64,000 nucleotides of DNA from Parvibaculum sp036499025. Lineage in GTDB: Bacteria > Pseudomonadota > Alphaproteobacteria > Parvibaculales > Parvibaculaceae. The stretch spans positions 4,353 through 68,352 of the forward strand of contig DASYEM010000013.1 of the NCBI GenBank assembly GCA_036499025.1, given 5' to 3'. How positions within the stretch are numbered: position 1 is the first letter of the stretch; every line of letters begins with the position of its first letter. Under the pieces are notes generated by a model. It was not told the DNA's origin. It did not search any database and saw only the letters and a program-made list of their open reading frames with translations. Positions 47,537 through 56,207 of the stretch are shown here, piece by piece. Position numbers and translations under genes: made by a program.

Positions 47537-47884
47537 ATGAAAAAGCCTCTGTCAGTCTTGGGGGGCACTTCAGCGACCGGCTGGACGCGCGTGCGCTCCA
47601 TGGGTGAAATCTGAGGCAGCTAGTAGCGTGAATCTCGAACAATCGCAATGAACTGCGCGTCGGAATTAACCAACAATTTCACATGGTATTGACGGGCGAT
47701 GAGGCTTGGCGCACCATTCCAGAATGGCACAATGCGTGCTGCCGCTTAAGCAAACCTTCACCAGGATGTGCTTAAAACAAGGCAGCTCGGCAGGCCGGAT
47801 GGCGGTTCGCGGGGGCTTGAACCGTCACCGGGTGGCGGTTCCCATTGGAGCCATCGCCCGAGTTGAGTAACGGGGGCGTAAGCG
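47537..47884. promoter_or_regulatory. Divergent intergenic region mdh / lipoprotein gene
   Basis: About 350 bp without a gene. The stretch 47620-47730 is relatively AT-rich and is the likely place of the divergent promoters. A short inverted repeat CCATTC-C-AGAATGG lies near 47713-47727. Nothing else is recognisable. Confidence 0.4.
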
Positions 47885-48523
47885 ATGTCGGGGCAGTGCC
47901 GTAAAGGAAAGACCGCTCGTGTCTTGACCGTCGTCGTCGCCTTGGGTTTTGCAGGCCTTGCGGGTTGCGCCGCGCCGATTGTCGCAGGTCTTACCGCCGC
48001 TCAGGTCTTCTCCATCGCCGGTCTCAGCGCCACCATCATGACGGGCCGCGATCTCACCGAACACGCGGTTTCGCTCGTCACCGGCAAGGACTGCCGCTTC
48101 CTCGAAACGCTGCTCCGCAACGGCCGCTCTTTCTGCGAAGAGCCGAACGCCGTCGCGACCAAAGACGATTTCCACGGCGTCATCGCGCTCTTCGACAAGG
48201 ACAAGACCGACACGGGAACGAAGGTCGCGGCCGCCACGCTCGATCCCGAAGTGCTGGGCTTTGCACCCGTCGATCGCCGCGCGGCGGAAGACTTCTCGCT
48301 CGAGATCGCCCGCAAGAACAACCCAGCCCGGATCGACGCGCCGATGCTCTCCTTCGGCATGCTCTCGGCGACCTTCGGCTCGTCCTTCTCCTATGGACTG
48401 ACCATGCGCGGCTCGATCACCGACAATGGCACCGAGAAACTCGCCATGGTCGAGGAGCCCGCCCCGGCGATGAAGCCGCATCAGGCCGCCGGCCCGACCC
48501 GCAGCGACTATTTCGGCCTCTGA
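47885..48523 (+). CDS. Conserved lipoprotein of unknown function
   Basis: 212 residues. A lipoprotein signal peptide (VLTVVVALGFAGLAGC, lipobox LAGC, Cys about 28) is followed by a short hydrophobic stretch (GLTAAQVFSIAGLSATIM), a Cys pair in GKDCRFLETLLRNGRSFCEE, and a soluble C-terminal half. I do not recognise a named domain. Similar short lipoproteins with a C-x(14)-C segment occur in Rhizobiales, but no role can be given. It stands alone between mdh and padR. Confidence 0.75.
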   Translation: MSGQCRKGKTARVLTVVVALGFAGLAGCAAPIVAGLTAAQVFSIAGLSATIMTGRDLTEHAVSLVTGKDCRFLETLLRNGRSFCEEPNAVATKDDFHGVIALFDKDKTDTGTKVAAATLDPEVLGFAPVDRRAAEDFSLEIARKNNPARIDAPMLSFGMLSATFGSSFSYGLTMRGSITDNGTEKLAMVEEPAPAMKPHQAAGPTRSDYFGL

Positions 48524-48655
48524 ACGCCGCCGCCAACGGGCCCGTCGCCGTCCCCTGAAATCTTGTCGGCCGGTTGCCGTGGCTGCCGAACCAGACGCCT
48601 GCGCGCCTGCTGCCGACAACTTGTCTCCCGAAATTTCCTGAATCCCGCCCCTTGA

Positions 48656-48708
48656 CTCCGAGTTACTTAGATATATCTTTGTTTTCGATATATCTAAGTA
48701 ACTCGGAG
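48656..48708 (+). promoter_or_regulatory. Perfect 22-bp inverted repeat upstream of padR-like gene
   Basis: Arms 48656-48677 and 48687-48708 are exactly complementary, with a 9-nt T-rich middle. Each arm contains the self-complementary octamer GATATATC (48670-48677 and 48687-48694), 17 bp centre to centre. The right arm includes GGAG at 48705-48708, the only Shine-Dalgarno for the gene starting at 48720. The element may therefore be a double operator for the PadR protein and also a hairpin that could hide the ribosome binding site. The surrounding DNA is GC-rich, so this AT-rich palindrome stands out. Confidence 0.85.
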
Positions 48709-48719
48709 AAATACCAATC

Positions 48720-49274
48720 ATGTTCAGACATTTCAGAGGCCACCGCCACGAACACAGCCATAGGGGCTGGGGACGCGGACGGCATGCCATGGGCCTCGAA
48801 GGCCATCGCGGCGGACGCCGCCGCGCCTTCGAACAAGGCGACCTGCGCTTCGTCATCCTGAAGCTCATCGCCGACGAACCCCGCCACGGCTACGACATCA
48901 TCAAGGCGATCGAGGAGACTTTCGGCGGCACTTACTCCCCGAGCCCCGGCGTCGTCTATCCGACCCTGACGCTGCTCGAGGATCAGGGCTTTGCGACCGT
49001 CGCCGTGGAAGGCGCGAAGAAACTCTATAGCGTGACGCCGGAGGGCACGGCGTTCCTTGAAACCAACAAGCCGACGGTCGATGCGCTCTTCACCCGCATG
49101 GATGAAGCGCGCCGCAATTTCGGCGGCGGCCTCGCGCCCGAAATCCGCCGCGCCATGCAGAACTTTCGCACGGCTTTCGAATTGCGCGTCGAACGCGGAC
49201 CGCTGACGGCGAGCGAAATCACGACCATCGCCAAAGCCATCGACGAGGCGGCCGCCGCCGTCGAGCGCGCGTAA
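48720..49274 (+). CDS. PadR-family regulator with His-rich N-terminus (YqjI-like)
   Basis: 184 residues. The first ~38 residues are rich in His, Gly and Arg (MFRHFRGHRHEHSHRGWGRG). The PadR winged helix follows (LRFVILKLIADEPRHGYDII, then SPSPGVVYPTLTLLEDQGFA), and the C-terminal helix carries ALRV-like FELRV and an AIDEAAAAVERA end. The layout and several motifs match E. coli YqjI, a nickel-binding PadR repressor that controls the siderophore reductase gene yqjH and itself. Metal sensing here is inferred from the His cluster. A perfect palindrome 11 nt upstream is the likely autoregulatory operator. No YqjH-like gene is adjacent; an O-methyltransferase gene follows 20 nt downstream. Confidence 0.88.
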   Translation: MFRHFRGHRHEHSHRGWGRGRHAMGLEGHRGGRRRAFEQGDLRFVILKLIADEPRHGYDIIKAIEETFGGTYSPSPGVVYPTLTLLEDQGFATVAVEGAKKLYSVTPEGTAFLETNKPTVDALFTRMDEARRNFGGGLAPEIRRAMQNFRTAFELRVERGPLTASEITTIAKAIDEAAAAVERA

Positions 49275-49294
49275 GCACAACAACAGGACAAAAA

Positions 49295-49951
49295 ATGCCA
49301 CGATCTTTTCTGCCGGAAAAAATCGACGCTTATGTGAACAGCCTCGTCGCCGCCGAAACGGATGCGCAAAAGCGTCTGCGCGACGAGACGAAGAAACTGC
49401 CGACGGCAGGCATGCAGATCGCGCCCGATCAGGGCGCGTTTCTGACGCTTCTCGTCGGCGCCATCGGCGCGAAGAACGCCATCGAGATCGGCACCTTCAC
49501 CGGCTATAGCGCAATTGCGATTGCCCGCGCCTTGCCCTCGAACGGCAAACTCATCTGCTGCGACGTCAGCGACGAATGGACGTCGATTGCAAAGCGTTAC
49601 TGGAAGGATGCCGGCGTCGACAGGCGCATCGAGCTGAAACTCGCCCCGGCGCTCGAAACGCTGGAAGGCCTGATCGGCAAAGGCAAAGAGGGCACGTTCG
49701 ACTTCGCCTTCATCGACGCCGACAAGACGGGCTATGACGCCTATTACGAAGCCTGCCTGAAACTGTTGCGCCCGAGCGGCCTCATCGCCATCGACAATGT
49801 GTTGTGGTCGGGCGCCGTCATCGACGACAAGGCGAACGATGCCGATACGGTGGCGCTGCGCGCCCTCAACATCAAGATATCGAACGATGCGCGCGTCGAT
49901 GCGGCGCTGGCGACCATCGGCGACGGCGTGATGCTGGTCAGGAAGAAATGA
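49295..49951 (+). CDS. Class I O-methyltransferase (caffeoyl-CoA OMT type)
   Basis: A 218-residue SAM-dependent O-methyltransferase. AIEIGTFTGYSAIAIARALP is motif I, KLICCDVSDEWTSIAKRYWK the SAM ribose site, FDFAFIDADKTGYDAYYEAC contains a catalytic/metal Asp, and GLIAIDNVLWSGAVIDD a second metal Asp-Asn pair. The family methylates catechol-like hydroxyls with a divalent metal. The substrate is unknown. It lies 20 nt after the PadR gene and 27 nt before another methyltransferase gene, so the three could be one PadR-regulated operon. Confidence 0.9.
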   Translation: MPRSFLPEKIDAYVNSLVAAETDAQKRLRDETKKLPTAGMQIAPDQGAFLTLLVGAIGAKNAIEIGTFTGYSAIAIARALPSNGKLICCDVSDEWTSIAKRYWKDAGVDRRIELKLAPALETLEGLIGKGKEGTFDFAFIDADKTGYDAYYEACLKLLRPSGLIAIDNVLWSGAVIDDKANDADTVALRALNIKISNDARVDAALATIGDGVMLVRKK

Positions 49952-49978
49952 AACCGGAAGAGACAGCCGAAAATCCAC

Positions 49979-50584
49979 ATGTTCAGTATAGAGAATAAAT
50001 TGCCGCAACCGATGCGGCCCCACGGATTGCGCGGCCGCATTTTCGGCACCCTGATGGAGCGGCTGAACCGCCCCGCCTATCGGCTCGCCGCCGGACTCGC
50101 CGCCCCGCCACGGGGCGGCGCGTTTCTGGAAATCGGCTTCGGCACCGGACGATTGCTCGACATGCTGGCCGAGCGGGACGCAACGCTATTCCTTGCGGGC
50201 ATCGACGCCTCGCCATTGATGGTCGCGACCGCGACGCGGCGGCTCGACCGGCGGCGCGTGGCGCGCGACCTGCGCGGCGGAAACGCCGAGCGCCTGCCCT
50301 GGAGCGAGGATGAATTCGACGCCGCCGCCGCCCTGCATTGTTTTCAATTCTGGGCCGATCCGACGGCGGTGCTGAATGAGGTGCACAGAACGCTGAAGCC
50401 CGGCGGCGTTTTCGTGATGGTGTTGCGCCACCGCGAGGGGCGCGAAACCGAGCGGCTGCCAAACCCCTGGAGCCGTGGCGAAGATGAAACGGGGAGCGCG
50501 AAGGCTCTGATGAGAAAGGCGGGCTTCGAGGTCGAGCGCGCGGACGATCATGGCCGCTCGCCGGTTTTAATCGGGCGCTGCTGA
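49979..50584 (+). CDS. Class I SAM-dependent methyltransferase
   Basis: A 201-residue Methyltransf_11-type protein. FLEIGFGTGRLLDMLAERDA (motif I), GIDASPLMVATATRRLDRRR, and FDAAAALHCFQFWADPTAVL with LNEVHRTLKPGGVFVMVLRH follow the UbiE-like pattern. The C-terminal part is short. The substrate is unknown. It is co-directional with the O-methyltransferase gene and convergent with zapE. Confidence 0.85.
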   Translation: MFSIENKLPQPMRPHGLRGRIFGTLMERLNRPAYRLAAGLAAPPRGGAFLEIGFGTGRLLDMLAERDATLFLAGIDASPLMVATATRRLDRRRVARDLRGGNAERLPWSEDEFDAAAALHCFQFWADPTAVLNEVHRTLKPGGVFVMVLRHREGRETERLPNPWSRGEDETGSAKALMRKAGFEVERADDHGRSPVLIGRC

Positions 50585-50607
50585 GCGCCGGAAAAAACGC
50601 CGGCGAT

Positions 50608-51729
50608 CTAGTCGGCGGCGCGCAGGCTCAGATAATCGGCGCTCTGCATTTCCATCAAACGCGACACCGTGCGCTCGAACGCGAAAGCGCCGTCGCCTTG
50701 CGGATAAAGGGCTTGCGGTTCGGCGGCGGCAGACAGAATGAGTTTGGTCTTCGCCTCGTAAAGCGCATCGACCAAGGTGACGAAACGCTTGGCCTCATTG
50801 CGCCGCTCCGGCGTCATCACCGGCACACCGTCGATGAGGACCGTGTGAAAGCTTTGCGCGATCTTCAGATAATCGGCGGCGCCGAGCGGCTTTGCGCAAA
50901 GGTCCTCGAAGGAAAATCGCGCCACGCCATGCGCGGCTTGCGGCACATGCACGGCGCGGCCCTTGAGCGCCAGCACCTGCGGCTCGCCATGCGCCTTGTC
51001 GGTGAGATGGCGGAAAGCGTCGTCGAGTTTGGCGCGCGCCGCCGCATCGGCGGGCGTGTAATAGACCGGCAGGCCCTTGATCCGGTCGAGACGATAATCG
51101 GTCGCGCTGTCGAGATGCACGACATCCATCCGCTCCTTCACCAATGCGATGAACGGCAGAAGCCGTTGACGATTGAGCCCGCCCGCATAAAGATCGTCGG
51201 GCGCGATGTTCGACGTCGCGACGATGACGGTGCCGAGATCGAACAATTGCGTGAAGAGCCGCCCGAGGATCGAGGCGTCGGCAATGTCCTGGACCTGAAA
51301 CTCATCGAAGCAGAGCAGCGCCGCGCCTTTGGCAATCGCGGCGGCAACCGGCGGAATGGGATCGCCGCCCTTGACCTCGCCCGCCTTTTCGCGCTGCCGC
51401 CATTCAAAAATCCGCTCATGCGTTTCCTGCATGAAGGCATGAAAATGCACGCGGCGTTTGGGCGCGCAGGGCGCATGGTCGAAAAAAAGATCCATCAGCA
51501 TCGACTTGCCGCGCCCGACGCCGCCCCAGATGTAAACGCCCTCGGGCGGCGTGACGGGACGGCCGAAGCCGAAGCCTGAGAACGCGCCGACCTTCTTGCC
51601 GGGCGTCCAGTCGGCAAGTTCGTCATGAAGATGTTGAAGCCGTTCGGCGGCACGCGCCTGCGCGGCATCGGCGGCGATCTCGCCGGACGCAATCTTCGCG
51701 CGATAGAAGGAGACGGGGCCTTCGGTCAT
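50608..51729 (-). CDS. zapE: Cell division ATPase ZapE (AFG1-like)
   Basis: A 373-residue AAA-like ATPase. Walker A is YIWGGVGRGKSMLMDLFF, Walker B is ALLCFDEFQVQDIADASILG, and VIVATSNIAPDDLYAGGLNR is the sensor region. HFHAFMQETHERIFEWRQRE is the AFG1/ZapE signature. In E. coli ZapE affects Z-ring stability under low oxygen; mitochondrial AFG1 helps respiratory complex turnover. In many alphaproteobacteria the gene lies next to mdh; here it is about 3 kb away, on the same strand as mdh. Confidence 0.94.
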   Translation of the reverse strand: MTEGPVSFYRAKIASGEIAADAAQARAAERLQHLHDELADWTPGKKVGAFSGFGFGRPVTPPEGVYIWGGVGRGKSMLMDLFFDHAPCAPKRRVHFHAFMQETHERIFEWRQREKAGEVKGGDPIPPVAAAIAKGAALLCFDEFQVQDIADASILGRLFTQLFDLGTVIVATSNIAPDDLYAGGLNRQRLLPFIALVKERMDVVHLDSATDYRLDRIKGLPVYYTPADAAARAKLDDAFRHLTDKAHGEPQVLALKGRAVHVPQAAHGVARFSFEDLCAKPLGAADYLKIAQSFHTVLIDGVPVMTPERRNEAKRFVTLVDALYEAKTKLILSAAAEPQALYPQGDGAFAFERTVSRLMEMQSADYLSLRAAD

Positions 51730-51780
51730 CGATCAGATCACGCGCCAATTGGAACATTGAAAGAACATCATGAGCCGAAT

Positions 51781-52185
51781 ATGGTTTTCCAGGATCAGGA
51801 GAAAGCTCATGAGGCGCTGATCGAACTCGCCGACCGTTTCGAGGAGGCGTCGAAAGCCTATGCCGAGACAAACGGCATAGCTCGAAACGACGATTGGTTC
51901 ATCCTGAAAATGCAGGAAGAGCTTGGCGAGCTGACGCAAGTCTGGATAAAGCTGACAGATCGCGGACGAGCGAGAGGCCGCACGCAAGCGGATCTGTCTT
52001 CTGACCTTGCCGATGAAACGGCGGACCTTCTCGGCCATATCCTGCTATTCGCGCGGCGCAACGGCATCGATCTGGCCCCGGCGATCAAGCGCAAGTGGCG
52101 GAGATGGACCCCGGATCAATCCGGGGGTTACGGGCATATGGGCCTCGCCCTTCGAGACGCGGGCTGCGCCCGCTCCTCAGGGTGA
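51781..52185 (+). CDS. MazG-like nucleotide pyrophosphohydrolase
   Basis: 134 residues. The helical core has WFILKMQEELGELTQVWIKL (E-E-x-x-E) and LSSDLADETADLLGHILLFA (D-E-x-x-D), the Mg-binding pattern of the MazG/all-alpha NTP pyrophosphatase superfamily, which hydrolyses (d)NTPs to monophosphates. The last ~25 residues are encoded inside an intergenic repeat (52142-52189), so the C-terminus looks like read-through into repeat DNA rather than conserved protein. The ATG lacks a strong Shine-Dalgarno. It is divergent from zapE. Confidence 0.78.
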   Translation: MVFQDQEKAHEALIELADRFEEASKAYAETNGIARNDDWFILKMQEELGELTQVWIKLTDRGRARGRTQADLSSDLADETADLLGHILLFARRNGIDLAPAIKRKWRRWTPDQSGGYGHMGLALRDAGCARSSG

Positions 52186-52189
52186 GGAG
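52142..52189. repeat. Rhizobiales-type repeat, copy 1 (TTCGAGACGC/CTCAGGGTGAGG)
   Basis: The sequence runs from GCCTCGCCCTTCGAGACGCG to CTCCTCAGGGTGAGGAG with a short internal hairpin. It encodes the end of the MazG-like protein. Three relatives are at 52250-52303, 53326-53372 and 53395-53445. Confidence 0.8.
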
Positions 52190-52249
52190 ATGGGTGGTGG
52201 TTGGAGGCGGGTGAGGACCGGCGGGATCTCACGGCATTTTTCCCCAATG

Positions 52250-52303
52250 CTCCTCATCCTGAGGAGCATCCGCGCCAGCGGATGCGTCTCGAAGGATCAG
52301 GCC
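52250..52303. repeat. Rhizobiales-type repeat, copy 2 (inverted)
   Basis: CTCCTCATCCTGAGGAGC, then a GCATCCGC/GCGGATGC hairpin, then GTCTCGAAGGATCAGGCC. It is inverted relative to copy 1, 60 bp away. Confidence 0.8.
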
Positions 52304-52343
52304 GTGAGGTGCAGTGGCGATCAAGCGGACGGGGCGGAAGATG

Positions 52344-52370
52344 GATGGCTCGGTCAAGCCGGGCCATGAC
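52344..52370. repeat. Half copy of the GGCCCGGCTTGTCCGGGCC element
   Basis: 27 nt matching one arm of the inverted repeat at 36167-36255 in reverse orientation with two mismatches. It lies just after the end of the nat gene. Confidence 0.65.
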
Positions 52371-52383
52371 GACTTTTAGTCTC

Positions 52384-53238
52384 TTATCCTGTCGCCGCCG
52401 TCTGCCAGCATTTGAAGTGCGGCGCGAGCGAGGCAGCTTTCTGTTCGGCGCTGAGCGCGATGCCGAAATGGCTGTGAAGCACGTCTGCAATCTCATCGAC
52501 GCTTTGAAGCGTCCGCGTTTCGACGCGGCCATCCTTGTGACGGATGGTGAGGCCGGTATTGAGCAGCGCATGGCGGCGGTCAACGGCGGGGCGCGCGACA
52601 ATGAGATGCTGGACGAAAATCGAAGCGGGATGCGTCGCGGTCCACCAGTTCGCCACGTCGTAATCGACGGGCGCTTGCGGCTCGAGCGTGAAGCTGTAGA
52701 TGCTCGCCCAATCGGGCCCAAGCTTGGCCTGAAGCTCGAAACCGCGCCCGGCCTCGCCATGCGGCAACAGACGATAGGTCTCGTGCGGCGTCTGCTGCTC
52801 GATGCCCGTTTCGAGGCGCAAGGGCCCGGTCATGGTGAGACCGCCGAAAGCGATGTCGGCGAGGAAGACGCCTTCGGGCAATTCGACGCGGATGACCCGG
52901 TGGCTGCGCGCGGTGACGGCGTCGATGGGCGCCATCCAGCGCACGCGGCCGATGAGATCGGTGACGCGGAAGCCGAGCGCGCGCAACACGGCCGAGAACA
53001 GCGAATTCAACTCGAAGCAATAGCCGCCGCGTTTTTCACCGACATGCTTTGCCTGTACCGACGCGACGTCGAGCGCGGGCACCTTGCCGGACAGCACTTC
53101 GAGATTTTCAAAAGGGATGGAAGTCGCATGGGCAAAATGCAAGCCCCGAAGCGTTTCGAGCGTCGGGGCGCGGGAGCCCGCATAGCCGATGCGGGTGAAA
53201 TAGGCGTCGATGTCGAGGGCGCGCGTGTCGAGGCTCAT
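52384..53238 (-). CDS. nat: Arylamine N-acetyltransferase
   Basis: A 284-residue NAT/TBNAT enzyme that moves acetyl from acetyl-CoA to arylamines or hydrazines through a Cys-His-Asp triad. Cys lies in GEKRGGYCFELNSLF (about 69), His in TARSHRVIRVEL (about 108) and Asp in FLADIAFGGL (about 123). HATSIPFENLEVLSG is the N-terminal signature. The start MSLDTRALDIDAYFTRIG has AGGAGA 5 nt upstream; the frame stays open further upstream but without a site. The gene is bracketed by two pairs of repeat elements, which suggests it sits in a variable spot. Confidence 0.94.
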   Translation of the reverse strand: MSLDTRALDIDAYFTRIGYAGSRAPTLETLRGLHFAHATSIPFENLEVLSGKVPALDVASVQAKHVGEKRGGYCFELNSLFSAVLRALGFRVTDLIGRVRWMAPIDAVTARSHRVIRVELPEGVFLADIAFGGLTMTGPLRLETGIEQQTPHETYRLLPHGEAGRGFELQAKLGPDWASIYSFTLEPQAPVDYDVANWWTATHPASIFVQHLIVARPAVDRRHALLNTGLTIRHKDGRVETRTLQSVDEIADVLHSHFGIALSAEQKAASLAPHFKCWQTAATG

Positions 53239-53268
53239 GGCCGTCTCCTGATGTGAACGCCACGAAAG

Positions 53269-53300
53269 CAAATGGCGCTCCCCTTGGGAAGCGCCATTTG
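53269..53300 (-). terminator. Hairpin between mmsA and nat
   Basis: An 11-bp stem CAAATGGCGCT with its complement, extended by CCC/GGG around TT. It is followed on the minus strand by CTTTCG. It could end transcripts from mmsA before nat; the T-run is weak. Confidence 0.5.
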
Positions 53301-53325
53301 ATGTTTCTGCGGGGGCCGGTCTGGA

Positions 53326-53372
53326 GCCTCGCCCTTCGAGACGGCGCTTTCGCGCCTCCTCAGGGTGAGGAG
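53326..53372. repeat. Rhizobiales-type repeat, copy 3
   Basis: Same orientation as copy 1: GCCTCGCCCTTCGAGACGGC, a short hairpin, then CTCCTCAGGGTGAGGAG. It is paired with the inverted copy 4 only 22 bp away. Confidence 0.8.
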
Positions 53373-53394
53373 TGAAACAGAATCCAGCCTCCGA

Positions 53395-53445
53395 TCCTCA
53401 CCCTGAGGAGCGATGCGTCCGCATCGCGTCTCGAAGGGCGAGGCC
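53395..53445. repeat. Rhizobiales-type repeat, copy 4 (inverted)
   Basis: TCCTCACCCTGAGGAGCGAT, a GATGCG/CGCATC hairpin, then GTCTCGAAGGGCGAGGCC. It ends 8 bp before the mmsA stop, so the pair of copies 3 and 4 can fold into one long hairpin downstream of mmsA. Confidence 0.8.
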
Positions 53446-53452
53446 CGGACCG

Positions 53453-54952
<1,500 letters not shown>

Positions 54953-55305
54953 AAGGCTTTCCTCGCGAGGCTGGATTTCATATGCGCCCCCCGGACGATT
55001 TGAGGCCCCGGGACGCTCTTTTTGATTGGCTTTAGTTAGCGCGCCGCGACGGGCGCGGGCAAGGCTTGCCGCCCTCTAATTCGCTGGCGGCGTTGATTTT
55101 TTTGAACACAAGCGCGGCTTCAGGGTGAGGCTGAGCCAATAAAAGCAGGCATCGCCCTCGTTTCACAGTGGCACTTCGCGCCCATTCGACTAGCATCCTC
55201 TGCGGGGAACTCGGGGATTCGCTCGGGAGCCTGGCGGGAGCAGGGGAACTGCGTCCGGCCCAATGAAACAAACCGGCCTAAGAACACTGGGTAAGAGGAA
55301 AAGCA
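54953..55305. other. Divergent intergenic region mmsA / small membrane protein
   Basis: About 350 bp. I see no credible gene. It contains inverted segments such as GCGCGCCGCGACGGGCGCG near 55038-55056 and several GC-rich direct repeats of GGGGAACT (55203 and 55243 regions). Promoters for both neighbours must lie here; no clear -35/-10 pair could be assigned. Confidence 0.4.
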
Positions 55306-55590
55306 ATGTCCAACACCGTGAAAGTTATCATCGCCGTTGTCGTGATCGCAGTGGTTTTGTTGGTCGGCTACAAGCTGACGAATAAAGCTCCCGCGCCCGA
55401 AGGCATGGCGCCCGCGACGTCTGAAATGGCGCCCGCCGCCGAGCCGACCGCACCCGAAGCGACGCCTGCCGCGCCGGAAGCGACCCCGGCTGCTCCCGAA
55501 GCTGCGCCTGCCGCCCCGGAATCCGCGCCGTCGACGGCCGCTCCGTCCGACACGACGCCGGCTTCGCCGCCCGCCGAGCAGAAGCAGTAA
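55306..55590 (+). CDS. Small membrane-anchored Ala/Pro/Glu-rich protein
   Basis: 94 residues. One N-terminal TM helix (VKVIIAVVVIAVVLLVGYKL) is followed by a low-complexity tail with tandem PEATPAA/PEAAPAA heptads at about residues 50-75. AAGAGGAAAAGCA upstream is a good ribosome binding site and a strong terminator follows 24 nt after the stop, so the gene is very likely real. The tail would extend into the periplasm. No function can be assigned; sequence-similar proteins would be hard to tell from compositional matches. Confidence 0.7.
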   Translation: MSNTVKVIIAVVVIAVVLLVGYKLTNKAPAPEGMAPATSEMAPAAEPTAPEATPAAPEATPAAPEAAPAAPESAPSTAAPSDTTPASPPAEQKQ

Positions 55591-55614
55591 TCACCGCTTC
55601 TTCCTTGTCTACGA

Positions 55615-55649
55615 CCCGCGCGCTTTCACGAGCGCGCGGGTTTTCTTTT
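55615..55649 (+). terminator. Rho-independent terminator
   Basis: A perfect 10-bp stem CCCGCGCGCT with its complement, a 6-nt loop, then TTTTCTTTT. It ends the transcript of the small Ala/Pro-rich protein. Confidence 0.92.
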
Positions 55650-55682
55650 ATGCGGCATGCGGATGAAGCTGAAAGGGCAACC

Positions 55683-55991
55683 ATGATCGTCATCACCGGC
55701 AGAATGACCATTCCCGACGCCAACAGGAAAGACTTCTTCGACATTGCCGAACGCCAGGTCCGGCTCTCGCGCGAGGAGCCCGGCTGCGCTTCCTATCATC
55801 TCTATGAAGATGCGATGCAGGCCGGCACGTTCTTCTTTTATGAGGAATGGAAAGACCGCGGCGCGGTCGATTTTCATTTCGGGCAGGACTACTGCCTCGA
55901 TTTCGTGAAGCGCCTGCGCAAGCTCACGCAAGGCGAGGCCGAGATGAATATCCGCACCATCGCGGAAAAGCCCGGCAAGAGCGGCGCTTAA
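55683..55991 (+). CDS. Antibiotic biosynthesis monooxygenase-domain protein
   Basis: A 102-residue single ABM (dimeric alpha/beta barrel) domain: MIVITGRMTIPDANRKDFFD, EEPGCASYHLYEDAMQAGTF, and FFYEEWKDRGAVDFHF with the conserved E-x-W and His. Family members include YgiN-like quinol monooxygenases and small stress-related proteins; the substrate is unknown. The start is the ATG with an AAAGGGCAACC ribosome binding site. The gene stands alone behind a terminator. Confidence 0.85.
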   Translation: MIVITGRMTIPDANRKDFFDIAERQVRLSREEPGCASYHLYEDAMQAGTFFFYEEWKDRGAVDFHFGQDYCLDFVKRLRKLTQGEAEMNIRTIAEKPGKSGA

Positions 55992-55999
55992 GAAAACGA

Positions 56000-56017
56000 G
56001 GTTACAAATTCGTAACC
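56000..56017. promoter_or_regulatory. Short palindrome GGTTAC-N6-GTAACC
   Basis: A perfect 6+6 inverted repeat 8 nt after the ABM gene stop and just upstream of the candidate small RNA. A possible operator; nothing else supports it. Confidence 0.35.
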
Positions 56018-56207
56018 GGGATTTTCCTCCGCATACCCGCGCCGTTCACCTGGCGTTCAACTTCAAGGCATAGAGTTCACTCACGCCATTCACTGGCGTG
56101 GTGCAAAGACCAAGGCGGAGCCCCGGCTAACCTTCGTGTCCCGGCTTATCTACCGCCTCTCGATACCGGCCCGCGTCTCTCCTCAAGACGCGGGCCTTTT
56201 ATTTATT
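56018..56207 (+). ncRNA. Candidate small RNA ending in a strong terminator
   Basis: About 190 bp with no coding signal lie between the ABM gene and a strong rho-independent terminator (56168-56207). The only upstream plus-strand gene ends more than 175 nt before it. The stretch can fold into further hairpins, such as CACGCCA-TTCAC-TGGCGTG (about 56085-56103). The terminator loop contains CTCCTC and a second TCCTCC lies near 56025, both complementary to Shine-Dalgarno sequences. CU-rich loops of this kind are known from alphaproteobacterial trans-acting small RNAs (the alpha-r14 and CCUCCUCCC-motif families). Alternatively it is just the long 3' UTR of the ABM gene. Confidence 0.4.
56168..56207 (+). 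terminator. Rho-independent terminator with CU-rich loop
   Basis: An 11-bp perfect stem GGCCCGCGTCT with its complement, 7-nt loop CTCCTCA, then TTTTATTTATT. Confidence 0.9.

Noticed and set aside
47795..47850. GGTTC...GAACC segments resembling a tRNA T-arm.
   Set aside because: No acceptor stem, D-arm or anticodon arm could be built around them.
55200..55260. GGAAC elements as a general-stress sigma factor -35 box before the small membrane protein gene.
   Set aside because: No GTT-type -10 element at the 16-17 nt spacing.
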